From Cellulomonas avistercoris (GTDB taxonomy: Bacteria; Actinomycetota; Actinomycetes; Actinomycetales; Cellulomonadaceae): 32,236 bases of DNA. Position 1 is the first letter of the stretch, and each line of letters starts with the position of its first letter. The translations under genes were made by a program, and so were the position numbers. Positions 8,108 through 15,124 of the stretch are shown here, in pieces. The stretch covers positions 199,347 through 231,582 of the forward strand of contig NZ_JACSQV010000003.1 in the NCBI RefSeq assembly GCF_014836445.1. Direction: 5' to 3'. The notes under the pieces were generated by a model. The model did not search any database. It was not told the DNA's origin and worked only from the letters and a program-made list of their open reading frames with translations.

Positions 8108-8556
8108 GCGGTCACCGAGCTCCACTCGTCGCGGGCGGCGAGGAACGTGCGAGCGACGTCCTGCGCGCCGGCGAGGGTGTGGTGGGCGCCCCAGCCGCAC
8201 TGCACCTCGTTGGCGGCGGGCACCTCGCTCGCCCCGAGGACGTCGGTGAGGGTCGCGGCCACGAGGTCCGCGACGTCCTCGGGCGTCCAGCGCCCCTCGA
8301 GCATGAGGTAGAAGCCCGTCTGGCAGCCCATGGGGGAGAAGTCGAGCACACGGTCCGAGTGGTTGCGCGAGTGCTCGGCGAACAGGTGCTCGAGGGAGTG
8401 CACGGCGTCCATCTCGAGGTGCGCGACGTTCGGCTGGGTGAACCGGACGTCGAACTTCGACAGGACGTCCCCGTGCGGGAGCTCCTTGAGGTCCGCGAGC
8501 CGGATGTACGGCGCCACGACGGTCCGGTGGTCCAGGTTGAACGACTCGACGTTCAT
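8104..8556 (-). CDS. luxS: S-ribosylhomocysteine lyase
   Basis: LuxS converts S-ribosylhomocysteine to homocysteine and DPD, the precursor of autoinducer-2. The 150 residues start [20 protein letters not shown], the usual LuxS N-terminus. The metal-binding motif [12 protein letters not shown], the [10 protein letters not shown] segment and the second Cys/His region [16 protein letters not shown] are all present. I chose ATG 8556. GTG 8571 and ATG 8589 are in-frame alternatives adding 5 or 11 residues, and a CACACT hexamer six bases before GTG 8571 could make that one a leaderless start. The nucleosidase gene follows with a GTGA overlap. Whether AI-2 is used as a signal here or is only a by-product of methyl-cycle recycling cannot be told. 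Confidence 0.93.
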   Translation of the reverse strand: MNVESFNLDHRTVVAPYIRLADLKELPHGDVLSKFDVRFTQPNVAHLEMDAVHSLEHLFAEHSRNHSDRVLDFSPMGCQTGFYLMLEGRWTPEDVADLVAATLTDVLGASEVPAANEVQCGWGAHHTLAGAQDVARTFLAARDEWSSVTA

Positions 8557-8605
8557 GCGAGGTGTGTCCACGGCACCAGTGTGCGGCATCCGGCGCACGG
8601 TCCGT

Positions 8606-8651
8606 GGGGGCGTCCGCCCGGTGGAGACGGGGGCGTCCGCCCGGTGGCGAC
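8606..8651. repeat. Two tandem 23-bp units between nnrD and luxS
   Basis: The units 8606-8628 and 8629-8651 are identical at 22 of 23 positions. Each contains GGGCGTCCGCCC, able to form a small hairpin, and the arms of different units can also pair. The repeat starts 8 bases past the nnrD stop on the minus strand, so it may act as a terminator for that operon, or as spacing in the luxS leader. Confidence 0.7.
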
Positions 8652-8659
8652 GCGACCCG

Positions 8660-9553
8660 TCAGCGCACGCGCAGCTCGACGAGCACGCGCGGGAGCTCCG
8701 CGAGCAGCTCGCGCGCCAGGTACCCGTGCGGGCCCACCGCGGCCGCGAGCCGGTCACCGGCCACCCCGTGCGCCTCGACGCCGAAGCACGCGGCCTGCGC
8801 GGGGTCGGCGCCCCGCGCGAGCAGCCCGCCGACGGCGCCGGCCAGGACGTCGCCGCTGCCCGAGGTCCCGAGGCCGGAGTACCCGGTCGACGAGCGCCAG
8901 CGCCGCCCGTGCGGCTCGGCGACGACCCCGGCGCACGCCACGACCATGCCGTACGCGTCGGCGATGCGGGCGGCCACGGGGACCTCGGCGTCGTCGCGGC
9001 CCTCGTCCGTGGTGTCCGCGTCCTCGCCGAGCAGCCGGCCCGCCTCGGCCGTGTTGGGCGTGAGCACGGCGCGTCCCGCCAGCGCCTCACGGACGTCGTC
9101 GGCGTCGCGCAGCACGCCGAGCGCGAACGCGTCGAGGACGAACGGGGTCGAGGCCGGTGCGGCCGCGACCGCGGCCCGCAGCAGCGCGAGCGTCCCGTCC
9201 GGCTCGTCCAGGCCCGGCCCGACCACGACGACGTCCGCGCGCTCGAGCTCACCCGCGAGCGCGTCGCCGGGTCCGGTGACCGCACCCGTCGGTCCCTCGT
9301 CGAGCGCGACGACCCCGGCCTCGGGCACGGCCACCGCGAGCGGCACCGCGACGGACGCGGCGACCCCGAGCGAGAGCCGCCCGGCACCGACGCGCAGCGC
9401 CGCGAGGCCCGCGAGCATGACGGCGCCCGGTGTCCCGCGGGCACCCCCGAGCACGAGCACGCCGCCGCGCGCGTCCTTGCCGCCCGTCGGCTCCGGCAGC
9501 GGGTGCTCGCGCAGCAGCGCGGGGCTCAGGACGGGGTCAGCCACCGGTGTCAC
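8660..9553 (-). CDS. nnrD: ADP-dependent NAD(P)H-hydrate dehydratase
   Basis: This 297-residue ribokinase-fold enzyme repairs NAD(P)HX, the hydrated damaged form of NAD(P)H. Recognisable motifs are [21 protein letters not shown] (substrate and phosphate region), [15 protein letters not shown], and [20 protein letters not shown] near the C-terminus (nucleotide and catalytic loop). In many bacteria it is fused to the NnrE epimerase. Here the protein is only the dehydratase half, and no epimerase domain lies in the window. The GTG at 9553 overlaps the end of the phosphatase gene by 17 bases. GTG 9544 would shorten it by three residues. Confidence 0.88.
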   Translation of the reverse strand: MTPVADPVLSPALLREHPLPEPTGGKDARGGVLVLGGARGTPGAVMLAGLAALRVGAGRLSLGVAASVAVPLAVAVPEAGVVALDEGPTGAVTGPGDALAGELERADVVVVGPGLDEPDGTLALLRAAVAAAPASTPFVLDAFALGVLRDADDVREALAGRAVLTPNTAEAGRLLGEDADTTDEGRDDAEVPVAARIADAYGMVVACAGVVAEPHGRRWRSSTGYSGLGTSGSGDVLAGAVGGLLARGADPAQAACFGVEAHGVAGDRLAAAVGPHGYLARELLAELPRVLVELRVR

Positions 9554-10283
9554 CCGTCCCCTCGTGCTCGGTGACGGGTGCGTCGAGCTCCGCGAGGTGC
9601 TCCACGTCGTCGAAGTGCACGAGCCGCCACGCGCCGTCGGCGCGGTCCAGGCGCGTCAGCGACGCGTTGCGGACGCTGCGCTCGCGCACGACGGTCATGA
9701 GCTCGTCCTCGGTGAGCTCCTCGAGGGCGTAGCGCAGCAGCATGACGACGGCGTCGTGCACGACGACGAGCACGCGGCGCCCCTCGTCGCGGGGGGCGAG
9801 GTCACCGAGCGCGGCACGCAGGCGCAGGGCGACGTCGGCCCAGGACTCGCCGCCGGGCGGGCGGTGGTACATCTTGCCGAGGTGCCGGCGGCGCTCGGCC
9901 TCCTCGGGGTACCGGTCCTGCACGCCGCGCCACGTCAGCCGGTCGAGGATGCCGAGCTCGCGGTCGCGCAGGCGTTCGTCGACGCGCACCGGCAGGTCGA
10001 GCCCCGCGGTCTCCAGCGCGATCCTGGCGGTCTCGAGCGTCCGCAGGTAGGGCGAGCACCAGATGACCTCGGGCTGCTCGTCCGGCGGCAGGGCCGCGAG
10101 CCGGAGCCCCAGCGCGCGCGCCTGCGCGCGGCCGCGGTCCGACAGGGGCGTGTCGGCGTCCCGCGTCTCGACGTCCACGACCAGCGCGCCCGCACGCTCG
10201 GCACGGGTCGCCGCGACGTTGCCCACGCTCTCGCCGTGGCGCACGAGCACGAGGCTCGTCGGGGTGGCAGCGGGGGCCGTCAC
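9537..10283 (-). CDS. Histidine phosphatase family protein (phosphoglycerate mutase-like)
   Basis: The 248-residue cytoplasmic protein carries the phosphohistidine loop LVLVRHGES (His16), the segment WCSPYLRTLETARIAL, the acid-loop region RLRDRELGILDRLTW and the second His in LVVVHDAVVMLL. These place it in branch 1 of the histidine phosphatases. The inserted KMYHRPPGGESWADVALR segment is the usual PGAM-like pattern. The substrate is unknown; actinobacterial relatives range from mutases to broad phosphatases. The GTG at 10283 overlaps the stop of the small membrane-protein gene (GTGA), and the 3' end overlaps nnrD, so the three form one operon. Confidence 0.9.
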   Translation of the reverse strand: MTAPAATPTSLVLVRHGESVGNVAATRAERAGALVVDVETRDADTPLSDRGRAQARALGLRLAALPPDEQPEVIWCSPYLRTLETARIALETAGLDLPVRVDERLRDRELGILDRLTWRGVQDRYPEEAERRRHLGKMYHRPPGGESWADVALRLRAALGDLAPRDEGRRVLVVVHDAVVMLLRYALEELTEDELMTVVRERSVRNASLTRLDRADGAWRLVHFDDVEHLAELDAPVTEHEGTGDTGG

Positions 10284-10519
10284 CGGCGGTCGCGGTCCTC
10301 GAGCGCCGGCAGGATCGTCGTGGGGATCGCGAAGGCCAGCCCGAACGCGAGGATGCCGGACGTCACGAGCGCGGCGCCGGCGAACCCGTCGGAGTCGAAC
10401 CCCACGGTCAGCAGCGCGAACGAGCCGACGAAGAGCAGCAGGCACAGGAGCCCGGTGGCAGCGCGCGACGGTGCCTCGGGTGCGGCGTCGGTCGTGGGCG
10501 CGGTGTCGTCGTGGGCCAT
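10280..10519 (-). CDS. Small membrane protein, two predicted helices
   Basis: The 79-residue protein has a polar acidic N-terminus (about residues 1-20), two hydrophobic helices (near 22-41 and 46-68) and a short charged tail ending LEDRDRR. Both termini are probably cytoplasmic. The ATG at 10519 is preceded by AGGAGGAG, the strongest ribosome binding site in this part of the window, so it is a real and well-expressed first gene of the phosphatase/nnrD operon. A candidate -10 hexamer GATACT lies at 10553-10558 on the minus strand. I do not recognise a family. Confidence 0.8.
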   Translation of the reverse strand: MAHDDTAPTTDAAPEAPSRAATGLLCLLLFVGSFALLTVGFDSDGFAGAALVTSGILAFGLAFAIPTTILPALEDRDRR

Positions 10520-10575
10520 GGCTCCTCCTGGATCGGGACGGTGGTCGGGCCCAGTATCGCCGGGAGGCGCGGGAG

Positions 10576-10603
10576 CGGCACGTCCGTCCACGACCGCGTG
10601 CCG
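10576..10603 (-). terminator. Candidate terminator after the glycosylase gene
   Basis: CGGCACG at 10576-10582 pairs with CGTGCCG at 10597-10603 around a 14-base loop, 20 bases past the stop of the AlkA-like gene on the minus strand. The stem is moderate and has no U-tract. Confidence 0.4.
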
Positions 10604-10622
10604 GGCGGCGCAGCGGCGTGCG

Positions 10623-11552
10623 TCAGCGCATCGGCAGCGCGCGGCGGCCCCGCGGGCCGTACGCGGGCATGCGGCCGAGGTGCGCGGTCGCGAGCAGGAC
10701 CAGCACGCGCTGGCGCTGCCCCCGCCACGGCTCGAGCAGCCGCAGCATGCCCTCGTCGTCGGCCCGGCGACCCGTCAGGGCCCAGCCCACGAGGTGCGGC
10801 AGGTGCGCGTCGCCGACCTGCACGGCGTCCGGGTCGCCCAGCGCGCGCGACGTCACCTCGGCGGCCGTCCAGGGACCGATGCCGGGCACCGTGCACAGGC
10901 GCCGCGCGAGCTCAGTGGGCGGCAGGTCCGCGCGGAACGCGTGCGCGACGGCCGCGGCGCGGCGCACGGTGTCGGACCGCTGCGCGTCGACGCCCGCGGT
11001 GCGCCACTCCCACACCGGCAGCGTTCCCCAGACGCGCGGTGGCGGCGCGGCGCGCAGCCCCGCCGGTGCGGGCCCGGGCGCGGGGGTGCCGTGGCGCGCG
11101 ACCAGCCGCCGCCACGAGGCGTGCGCGTCGACCCCGACGACGCGCTGCTCCAGGACCGCCGTGACGACGGCCGACCACACGTCGCCGCCACGGGCCAGGC
11201 GCAGCCCCGCGTGGGTGCGGTGCGCGCGGGCCACGACCGGGTGCAGGTGGGCCGCGAACCCGGTCGCGTCGTCCAGCAGGCCGAGCAGGCCCGGGGCGTC
11301 GGCCAGCACCGCCTCGGCGCCCGGGCCCCAGGCGTCGGCGCGCACGCCGCCCGGCACCGCGCGCAGGCGCAGCGTCGCGACGTCGTCGCCGCGCCGGGTC
11401 GCGTGCCACGCGCCGTCGGGCACCCACCGCCACGTGGGGTCGCCCGCGCCGCGCCGCAGCCGTCCGGTCGTGCCGCGCACGTCCAGGGCGTCGGGGCACG
11501 CGACGACGACGTGCGCGTCACCGGTCGCGGTGCTCTCGGTGGTCACGCCCAC
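10623..11552 (-). CDS. DNA-3-methyladenine glycosylase-like HhH-GPD protein
   Basis: The 309-residue protein resembles AlkA/OGG1-type base-excision glycosylases. The C-terminal half shows the helix-hairpin-helix LCTVPGIGPWTAAEVTSRAL, then DAVQVGDAHLPHLVG, where the Asp sits in the position of the catalytic residue (VPDxxL-type loop of AlkA). Upstream, AVVTAVLEQRVVGVDAHASWRRLV matches the family pattern AVVxxILEQQVxxxxA. The N-terminal domain is poorly conserved and rich in Arg/Gly. The GTG at 11552 is followed by an in-frame GTG at 11546. It would remove alkylated or oxidised bases; which lesion is unknown. Confidence 0.85.
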   Translation of the reverse strand: MGVTTESTATGDAHVVVACPDALDVRGTTGRLRRGAGDPTWRWVPDGAWHATRRGDDVATLRLRAVPGGVRADAWGPGAEAVLADAPGLLGLLDDATGFAAHLHPVVARAHRTHAGLRLARGGDVWSAVVTAVLEQRVVGVDAHASWRRLVARHGTPAPGPAPAGLRAAPPPRVWGTLPVWEWRTAGVDAQRSDTVRRAAAVAHAFRADLPPTELARRLCTVPGIGPWTAAEVTSRALGDPDAVQVGDAHLPHLVGWALTGRRADDEGMLRLLEPWRGQRQRVLVLLATAHLGRMPAYGPRGRRALPMR

Positions 11553-11569
11553 CAGGATGCACCCGCGCG

Positions 11570-11589
11570 GGCGGCGTCCCGGAGCCGCC
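11570..11589 (-). terminator. Hairpin after the VOC gene
   Basis: GGCGGC at 11570-11575 pairs with GCCGCC at 11584-11589 around an 8-base loop, between the stop of the VOC gene (11646) and the start of the glycosylase gene (11552). It could end the VOC transcript. The stem is short. Confidence 0.35.
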
Positions 11590-11645
11590 GGGTTCGACGC
11601 GTCACGTACTGCGCCGTCGTGGGTGCGCGCCCGTCGCGACCGTCG

Positions 11646-12041
11646 TCAGGACCTGTCCCGCACGGTCGCGAGCGCGGCGAGGATGATCTCGTTGCCGTCC
11701 GGGTCGCGGACGTGCGCGTACCGTCCGTCGCCGTCCTCGGCGGTGTGGTGCGGCGGGGCGCCGAGGGCGGTGCAGCGCTCGACCGTCCCATCGAGCTCGG
11801 CGGGGTCGAGGTACAGCACGAGGAACGGGCCGGCGCCGGCCTGCCGGCCGACCGGGTCGTCCGGGGCAGCGGGCCGCAGCCACAGGCCCGCGTCGGTCAG
11901 GCCGCCGGGTCCGACGTGCAGGAGGGGGTAGTCACCGAAGGAGCCCTCGAAGAGCGTCCGGAACCCGAACGCGTCGCGGTAGAAGTCCGCCGCGCGTCGC
12001 AGGTCGGGCGTCACGAGGGCGGCACGTCCGAGCGTGATCAT
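11646..12041 (-). CDS. VOC-family (glyoxalase/dioxygenase-fold) protein
   Basis: The 131-residue protein has the two beta-alpha-beta modules of the vicinal oxygen chelate fold: ITLGRAALVTPDLRRAADFYRDAFGFRTLF at the N-terminus and FLVLYLDPAELDGTVERCTALGA plus YAHVRDPDGNEIILAAL at the C-terminus. DPDGNEI is the classic second-module motif. Functions in this family include glyoxalase, antibiotic-resistance and bleomycin-binding proteins; I cannot choose. The ATG at 12041 has no Shine-Dalgarno sequence. A TACGTT hexamer ends six bases upstream, so the mRNA is probably leaderless. Confidence 0.85.
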   Translation of the reverse strand: MITLGRAALVTPDLRRAADFYRDAFGFRTLFEGSFGDYPLLHVGPGGLTDAGLWLRPAAPDDPVGRQAGAGPFLVLYLDPAELDGTVERCTALGAPPHHTAEDGDGRYAHVRDPDGNEIILAALATVRDRS

Positions 12042-12047
12042 GCGGTG

Positions 12048-12053
12048 AACGTA
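12048..12053 (-). promoter_or_regulatory. -10 element TACGTT for the VOC gene
   Basis: TACGTT on the minus strand ends six bases before the ATG at 12041. It matches the actinobacterial TANNNT consensus and would place the transcription start at or beside the A of ATG. No -35 element is evident. Confidence 0.5.
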
Positions 12054-12137
12054 GCGCCCGCCGCCGACATCCGGCGCCGGCCGCCCGAGGGACGCCTCGG
12101 CGTGCCGGACGTGGGGGAGGTACGGCACACTCGGCCG

Positions 12138-12479
12138 ATGGACGCGCGACCGACGGTGGGTGGACGCCTCGACGTGCGCGCCGAGGGCGCCGTGCTGCGG
12201 GTCGTGCTCGTCGGCGCGATCGACCTGGTGGTCCGGGAGCGGGACACCCCCGCGCTGTGGACGGCCCTCGACGGGCCGGCCGTGCGCGCGGTGGAGGTGG
12301 AGGCCTCCGAGGTGACCTTCCTCGACTCGACGGGTCTGTCCGTCCTGGTGCGGCTCGCGCGGGACGCCGCCGAGCGCGGGCTGCCCCTGCGGATGGTCGC
12401 GGTCAGCCCGCGCCTGGCCGACCTCCTGGAGCAGACCGGCGTCGCGGACTGGATGGCCGCGCTCGCCGACGCACGCTGA
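12138..12479 (+). CDS. STAS-domain protein (anti-sigma factor antagonist-like)
   Basis: The 113-residue single-domain protein has the STAS fold pattern: LRVVLVGAIDLVVRERDTPAL, VRAVEVEASEVTFLDSTGLSVLVRLARDAAERGLPLRMV and VSPRLADLLEQTGVADWM. Ser64 in DSTGLS is the residue phosphorylated by anti-sigma kinases in SpoIIAA/RsbV relatives. No sigma factor or anti-sigma kinase is encoded beside it, so a partner-switching role is inferred from the family only. The start ATG 12138 is divergent from the VOC gene across a 96-bp gap. Confidence 0.85.
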   Translation: MDARPTVGGRLDVRAEGAVLRVVLVGAIDLVVRERDTPALWTALDGPAVRAVEVEASEVTFLDSTGLSVLVRLARDAAERGLPLRMVAVSPRLADLLEQTGVADWMAALADAR

Positions 12480-12481
12480 CG

Positions 12482-12502
12482 CACGGGACTGCCGCAGTCG
12501 TG
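12482..12502. terminator. Possible short terminator between convergent STAS and S4 genes
   Basis: GACTG (12487-12491) and CAGTC (12495-12499) pair around CCG, extended by CAC/GTG after a GG bulge. The hairpin lies just past the STAS stop and before the stop of the convergent S4 gene. It is short and imperfect. Confidence 0.3.
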
Positions 12503-12505
12503 CCC

Positions 12506-12880
12506 TCAGTGCCCGCGCAGCCGCTCGATGGCGCGCCGGTCCCGCTTGGTCGGGCGGCCCGCGCCGCGGTCACGGTGCGCGGCCAGCGCGACCTGGTCGC
12601 GCGGCGGCGGTACGGGCGAGCGGTCGAGGTACGACGCCTGGGCGACCTCGGCGGACACGCGCTTGACCAGCAGACGCTGCACGACGACGAGCCGCTCGCG
12701 GGCGCCCCCGCGCACCTGCACCTCGTCGCCCGGCACGACCTGCGTGGCCGGCTTGGCGCGGTCGCCGTTGACGCGCACGTGGCCGGCGCGGCACGCGGCG
12801 CCCGCGGCCGACCGCGTGGGGAACAGGCGGACGGCCCACGTCCACGCGTCGACGCGGACGCGTCCCTGCGGCTCGGCCAC
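12506..12880 (-). CDS. S4-domain RNA-binding protein (Hsp15-like)
   Basis: The 124-residue protein carries an S4 RNA-binding domain in its first half: RVDAWTWAVRLFPTRSAAGAACRAGHVRVNGDRAKPATQVVPGDEVQVRGG. A basic tail follows, with DRGAGRPTKRDRRAIERLRG, a C-terminus typical of the HslR/Hsp15 group. Hsp15 recycles stalled 50S subunits carrying nascent chains in E. coli; the same role here is inferred. The GTG at 12880 follows a strong AGGAGGTG site. Three 9-bp direct repeats lie 27-53 bases upstream. Confidence 0.88.
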   Translation of the reverse strand: MAEPQGRVRVDAWTWAVRLFPTRSAAGAACRAGHVRVNGDRAKPATQVVPGDEVQVRGGARERLVVVQRLLVKRVSAEVAQASYLDRSPVPPPRDQVALAAHRDRGAGRPTKRDRRAIERLRGH

Positions 12881-12906
12881 CTCGCCACCTCCTCGTCGAT
12901 GCCCCC

Positions 12907-12933
12907 GGGGTCACCGGGGTCACCGGGGTCAGC
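12907..12933. repeat. Three tandem 9-bp repeats (GGGGTCACC)
   Basis: GGGGTCACC occurs at 12907-12915 and 12916-12924, followed by GGGGTCAGC at 12925-12933. The array sits in the leader or promoter of the S4 gene and next to the isomerase terminator. It may be a chance slippage repeat or a protein site. Confidence 0.7.
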
Positions 12934-12942
12934 CTGCCACGC

Positions 12943-12976
12943 CGCCGGACGGGCCCGGACGCCCGGCCCGCCGGCG
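12943..12976 (-). terminator. Terminator of glucose-6-phosphate isomerase gene
   Basis: CGCCGG-A-CGGGCC (12943-12955) pairs with GGCCCGCCGGCG (12965-12976), a 12-bp stem with one bulged A and a 9-base loop. It lies 15 bases past the pgi stop on the minus strand. Confidence 0.7.
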
Positions 12977-12990
12977 ACGCGGCCGGTATG

Positions 12991-14673
12991 TCAGTCGCGC
13001 AGCTCCAGGTAGCGCTCGATGAGGCCGCGGGTCGACGGGTCCTGCGTGGCGAGCGCCGCGGCGTCGCCCTGCACGGCCGGCGCGATCTCGGTCGCGAGCT
13101 TCTTGCCCAGCTCGACGCCCCACTGGTCGAACGAGTCGATGCCCCACACGACGCCCTGCGCGAACGTGATGTGCTCGTACAGCGCGATGAGCTGGCCGAC
13201 GACGGCCGGCGTGAGCGCGGGCGCCAGGATCGACGTGGTCGGGCGGTTCCCCGGGAACACGCGGGCCGGCACGACCGCCTCCGCGGTGCCCTCGGCGCGC
13301 ACCTCGTCGGCCGTCTTGCCGAACGCGAGCGCCTTGGTCTGCGCGAAGAAGTTGGCGAGGAACAGCGCGTGCACGTCGGTGCCGCCGTCGCGCAGCGGGT
13401 ACGCGGGGTTCGCCACGGCGATGAAGTCGGCCGGGATCAGGCGCGTGCCCTGGTGGATGAGCTGGTAGAACGCGTGCTGCCCGTTCGTCCCGGGCTCGCC
13501 CCAGTAGACCTCACCCGTCTGCGTGGTCACGGGCGTGCCGTCCCAGCGCACGGACTTGCCGTTCGACTCCATGGTCAGCTGCTGCAGGTACGCGGGGAAG
13601 CGGTGCAGCTGCTGCGCGTACGGCAGGACCGCGTGCGTGTGCGCGTCCAGGAAGTTGACGTACCAGACGTTGAGCAGGCCCATGAGGAAGGGCACGTTCT
13701 GCGCGACCGGCGTGGTGCGCGTGTGCTCGTCGACCGCGTGGAAGCCCGCGAGCAGGTCGCCGAACGCGTCGGGCCCGATGGCGATGGCCAGCGACGTGCC
13801 GATGGCCGAGTCGACGGAGTAGCGCCCGCCGACCCAGTCCCAGAACCCGAAGGCGTTGTCGGGGTCGATGCCGAAGTCGGCGACCTTGTCCAGGGCCGTC
13901 GAGACGGCGACGAAGTGCTTTGCGACGGCCTCGCGGCGCGCGTCGTCGGAGTCCTCCAGGTGCCCGCCGGCGGCGAGGGAGTCCCAGAGCCACTGCCGTG
14001 CGAGGCGCGCGTTGGTGAGCGTCTCGAGGGTCGTGAACGTCTTCGAGGCGACGATGAACAGCGTCGTCGTCGGGTCGAGGTCGGCCGTCTTCTGCGCGAG
14101 GTCGGTGGGGTCGATGTTGGAGACGAACCGCACCTCCAGGTCGTCGGCCACGTACGGCTCGAGCGCCTCGTACACCATGACGGGGCCGAGGTCGGAGCCG
14201 CCGATCCCGATGTTGACGACCGTGCGGACGGGCTCGCCCGTGACACCCGTCCACTCGCCGGAGCGCACCTGCTCGGCGAACGCGAAGACCTCGCCCAGCA
14301 CGGCCTGCACGTCGTCGTCCACGTGCTGGCCGTCGACGACCAGCGCCGGCTCGGCCTCCGCGGGCCGGCGCAGCGCGGTGTGGAGCACGGCGCGGTCCTC
14401 GGTGACGTTGATGTGCTCGCCGGCCAGCATCGCGTCGAACCGGTCGGTGAGGTGGACCTCGTCGGCCAGGCGTGCCAGCAGCGCGACGGTCTCGTCGGTG
14501 ACGAGGTTCTTCGACAGGTCGACCGTGAGGTCGGCGAGCTGCAGGGTCAGCCGCTGCGCGCGGTCGGGGTCGTCGGCGAACCAGCCGCGCAGGTCGGGGC
14601 GCAGCGCGCTCGCGTGCTCGGAGAGGGCCTGCCAGGCGCTCGTGGTCGTCGGGTCGATGGGCGGCGTCGGCAC
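12991..14673 (-). CDS. pgi: Glucose-6-phosphate isomerase
   Basis: The 560-residue enzyme interconverts glucose-6-phosphate and fructose-6-phosphate. Family signatures run in order: [13 protein letters not shown] (phosphate binding), [66 protein letters not shown] (catalytic Glu and His region) and [16 protein letters not shown]. The length matches the long bacterial form. The GTG at 14673 is preceded by AGGGAG. A minus-strand TACGGT at 14711-14716 is a fair -10 and gives a leader of about 30 bases that contains three phased GGAGACCC repeats. It is the natural sink for fructose-6-phosphate made by NagB in the sugar operon, though it is transcribed separately. Confidence 0.97.
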   Translation of the reverse strand: MPTPPIDPTTTSAWQALSEHASALRPDLRGWFADDPDRAQRLTLQLADLTVDLSKNLVTDETVALLARLADEVHLTDRFDAMLAGEHINVTEDRAVLHTALRRPAEAEPALVVDGQHVDDDVQAVLGEVFAFAEQVRSGEWTGVTGEPVRTVVNIGIGGSDLGPVMVYEALEPYVADDLEVRFVSNIDPTDLAQKTADLDPTTTLFIVASKTFTTLETLTNARLARQWLWDSLAAGGHLEDSDDARREAVAKHFVAVSTALDKVADFGIDPDNAFGFWDWVGGRYSVDSAIGTSLAIAIGPDAFGDLLAGFHAVDEHTRTTPVAQNVPFLMGLLNVWYVNFLDAHTHAVLPYAQQLHRFPAYLQQLTMESNGKSVRWDGTPVTTQTGEVYWGEPGTNGQHAFYQLIHQGTRLIPADFIAVANPAYPLRDGGTDVHALFLANFFAQTKALAFGKTADEVRAEGTAEAVVPARVFPGNRPTTSILAPALTPAVVGQLIALYEHITFAQGVVWGIDSFDQWGVELGKKLATEIAPAVQGDAAALATQDPSTRGLIERYLELRD

Positions 14674-14675
14674 GT

Positions 14676-14705
14676 GGGTCTCCCTGGGGTCTCCGGCGGG
14701 TCTCC
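14676..14705 (-). repeat. Three GGAGACCC repeats with an exact 11-bp period in the pgi leader
   Basis: On the minus strand GGAGACCC occurs three times, at 14698-14705, 14687-14694 and 14676-14683, with starts exactly 11 bp apart. The last copy overlaps the pgi ribosome binding site (GGGAGA). One-turn phasing suggests a protein site on DNA, and the sequence could equally be alternative ribosome binding sites. Confidence 0.75.
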
Positions 14706-14766
14706 CGCCCACCGTAGGGCCGCCGGGGGCATACCCGCACGGGACGTCCGTCGGGCGGGGGCGGGC

Positions 14767-14772
14767 TAGCGT
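14767..14772 (+). promoter_or_regulatory. -10 element TAGCGT
   Basis: TAGCGT ends seven bases before the ATG at 14780 of the small membrane-protein gene, and no Shine-Dalgarno sequence is present. This spacing fits a leaderless transcript. Confidence 0.5.
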
Positions 14773-14779
14773 GTGGGCC

Positions 14780-15112
14780 ATGCCCCGCCCTGCTGCCGTG
14801 CCCGTCGCTCCCGTGGCCGCCGTCGGCCTGGTCCTGGCATTCGCGCTCGCGCAGGGGACAGGCGTGCGGTGGCTGGGCGGCGTGGTCCTGCTCGTCACCG
14901 CCGCGGGGTGCCTGGCGCTCGCGGTGCCGCGCGTCGGCTGGTGGCGTCCGGTCGTCGTGGTGGTCGTGGGGCTCGTCGCGTTCGTGGCGTCCCACGTCCT
15001 GGCGGACGAGATCGGCGCGTGGCCGGCCGTGCTCGCGGCCGCGGCCGTGCTCGGTGCGACGGGCTGGTGGCTCGTCGACCGGGCACGGCCGCGGGTCGCT
15101 GCGGACCGCTGA
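14780..15112 (+). CDS. Small membrane protein, about three to four helices
   Basis: The 110-residue protein is mostly hydrophobic. Helices lie near residues 7-25, 31-48, 55-74 and 80-97, and a basic tail ([10 protein letters not shown]) is probably cytoplasmic. I do not recognise a family. It is divergent from pgi and starts without a ribosome binding site, seven bases after a TAGCGT hexamer. Its stop codon is separated by four bases from the stop of the convergent pectate lyase gene, and both stops lie inside a perfect 20-bp palindrome. Confidence 0.78.
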   Translation: MPRPAAVPVAPVAAVGLVLAFALAQGTGVRWLGGVVLLVTAAGCLALAVPRVGWWRPVVVVVVGLVAFVASHVLADEIGAWPAVLAAAAVLGATGWWLVDRARPRVAADR

Positions 15113-15124
15113 CGCGTCAGCGGT
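15105..15124. terminator. 20-bp perfect palindrome containing both convergent stop codons
   Basis: ACCGCTGACGCGTCAGCGGT at 15105-15124 is fully self-complementary. The TGA of the upstream membrane-protein gene (15110-15112) and the TGA of the pectate lyase gene (15119-15117, minus strand) are mirror images in it. In RNA it would form a stem for either direction, with a minimal CG-rich loop, so it may serve as a shared terminator. Confidence 0.5.

Noticed and set aside
8562..12479. A 1305-codon open frame on the plus strand opposite nnrD, the phosphatase and the glycosylase
   Set aside because: Its last 113 codons are the STAS gene. The preceding sequence is low-complexity antisense translation with no domain.
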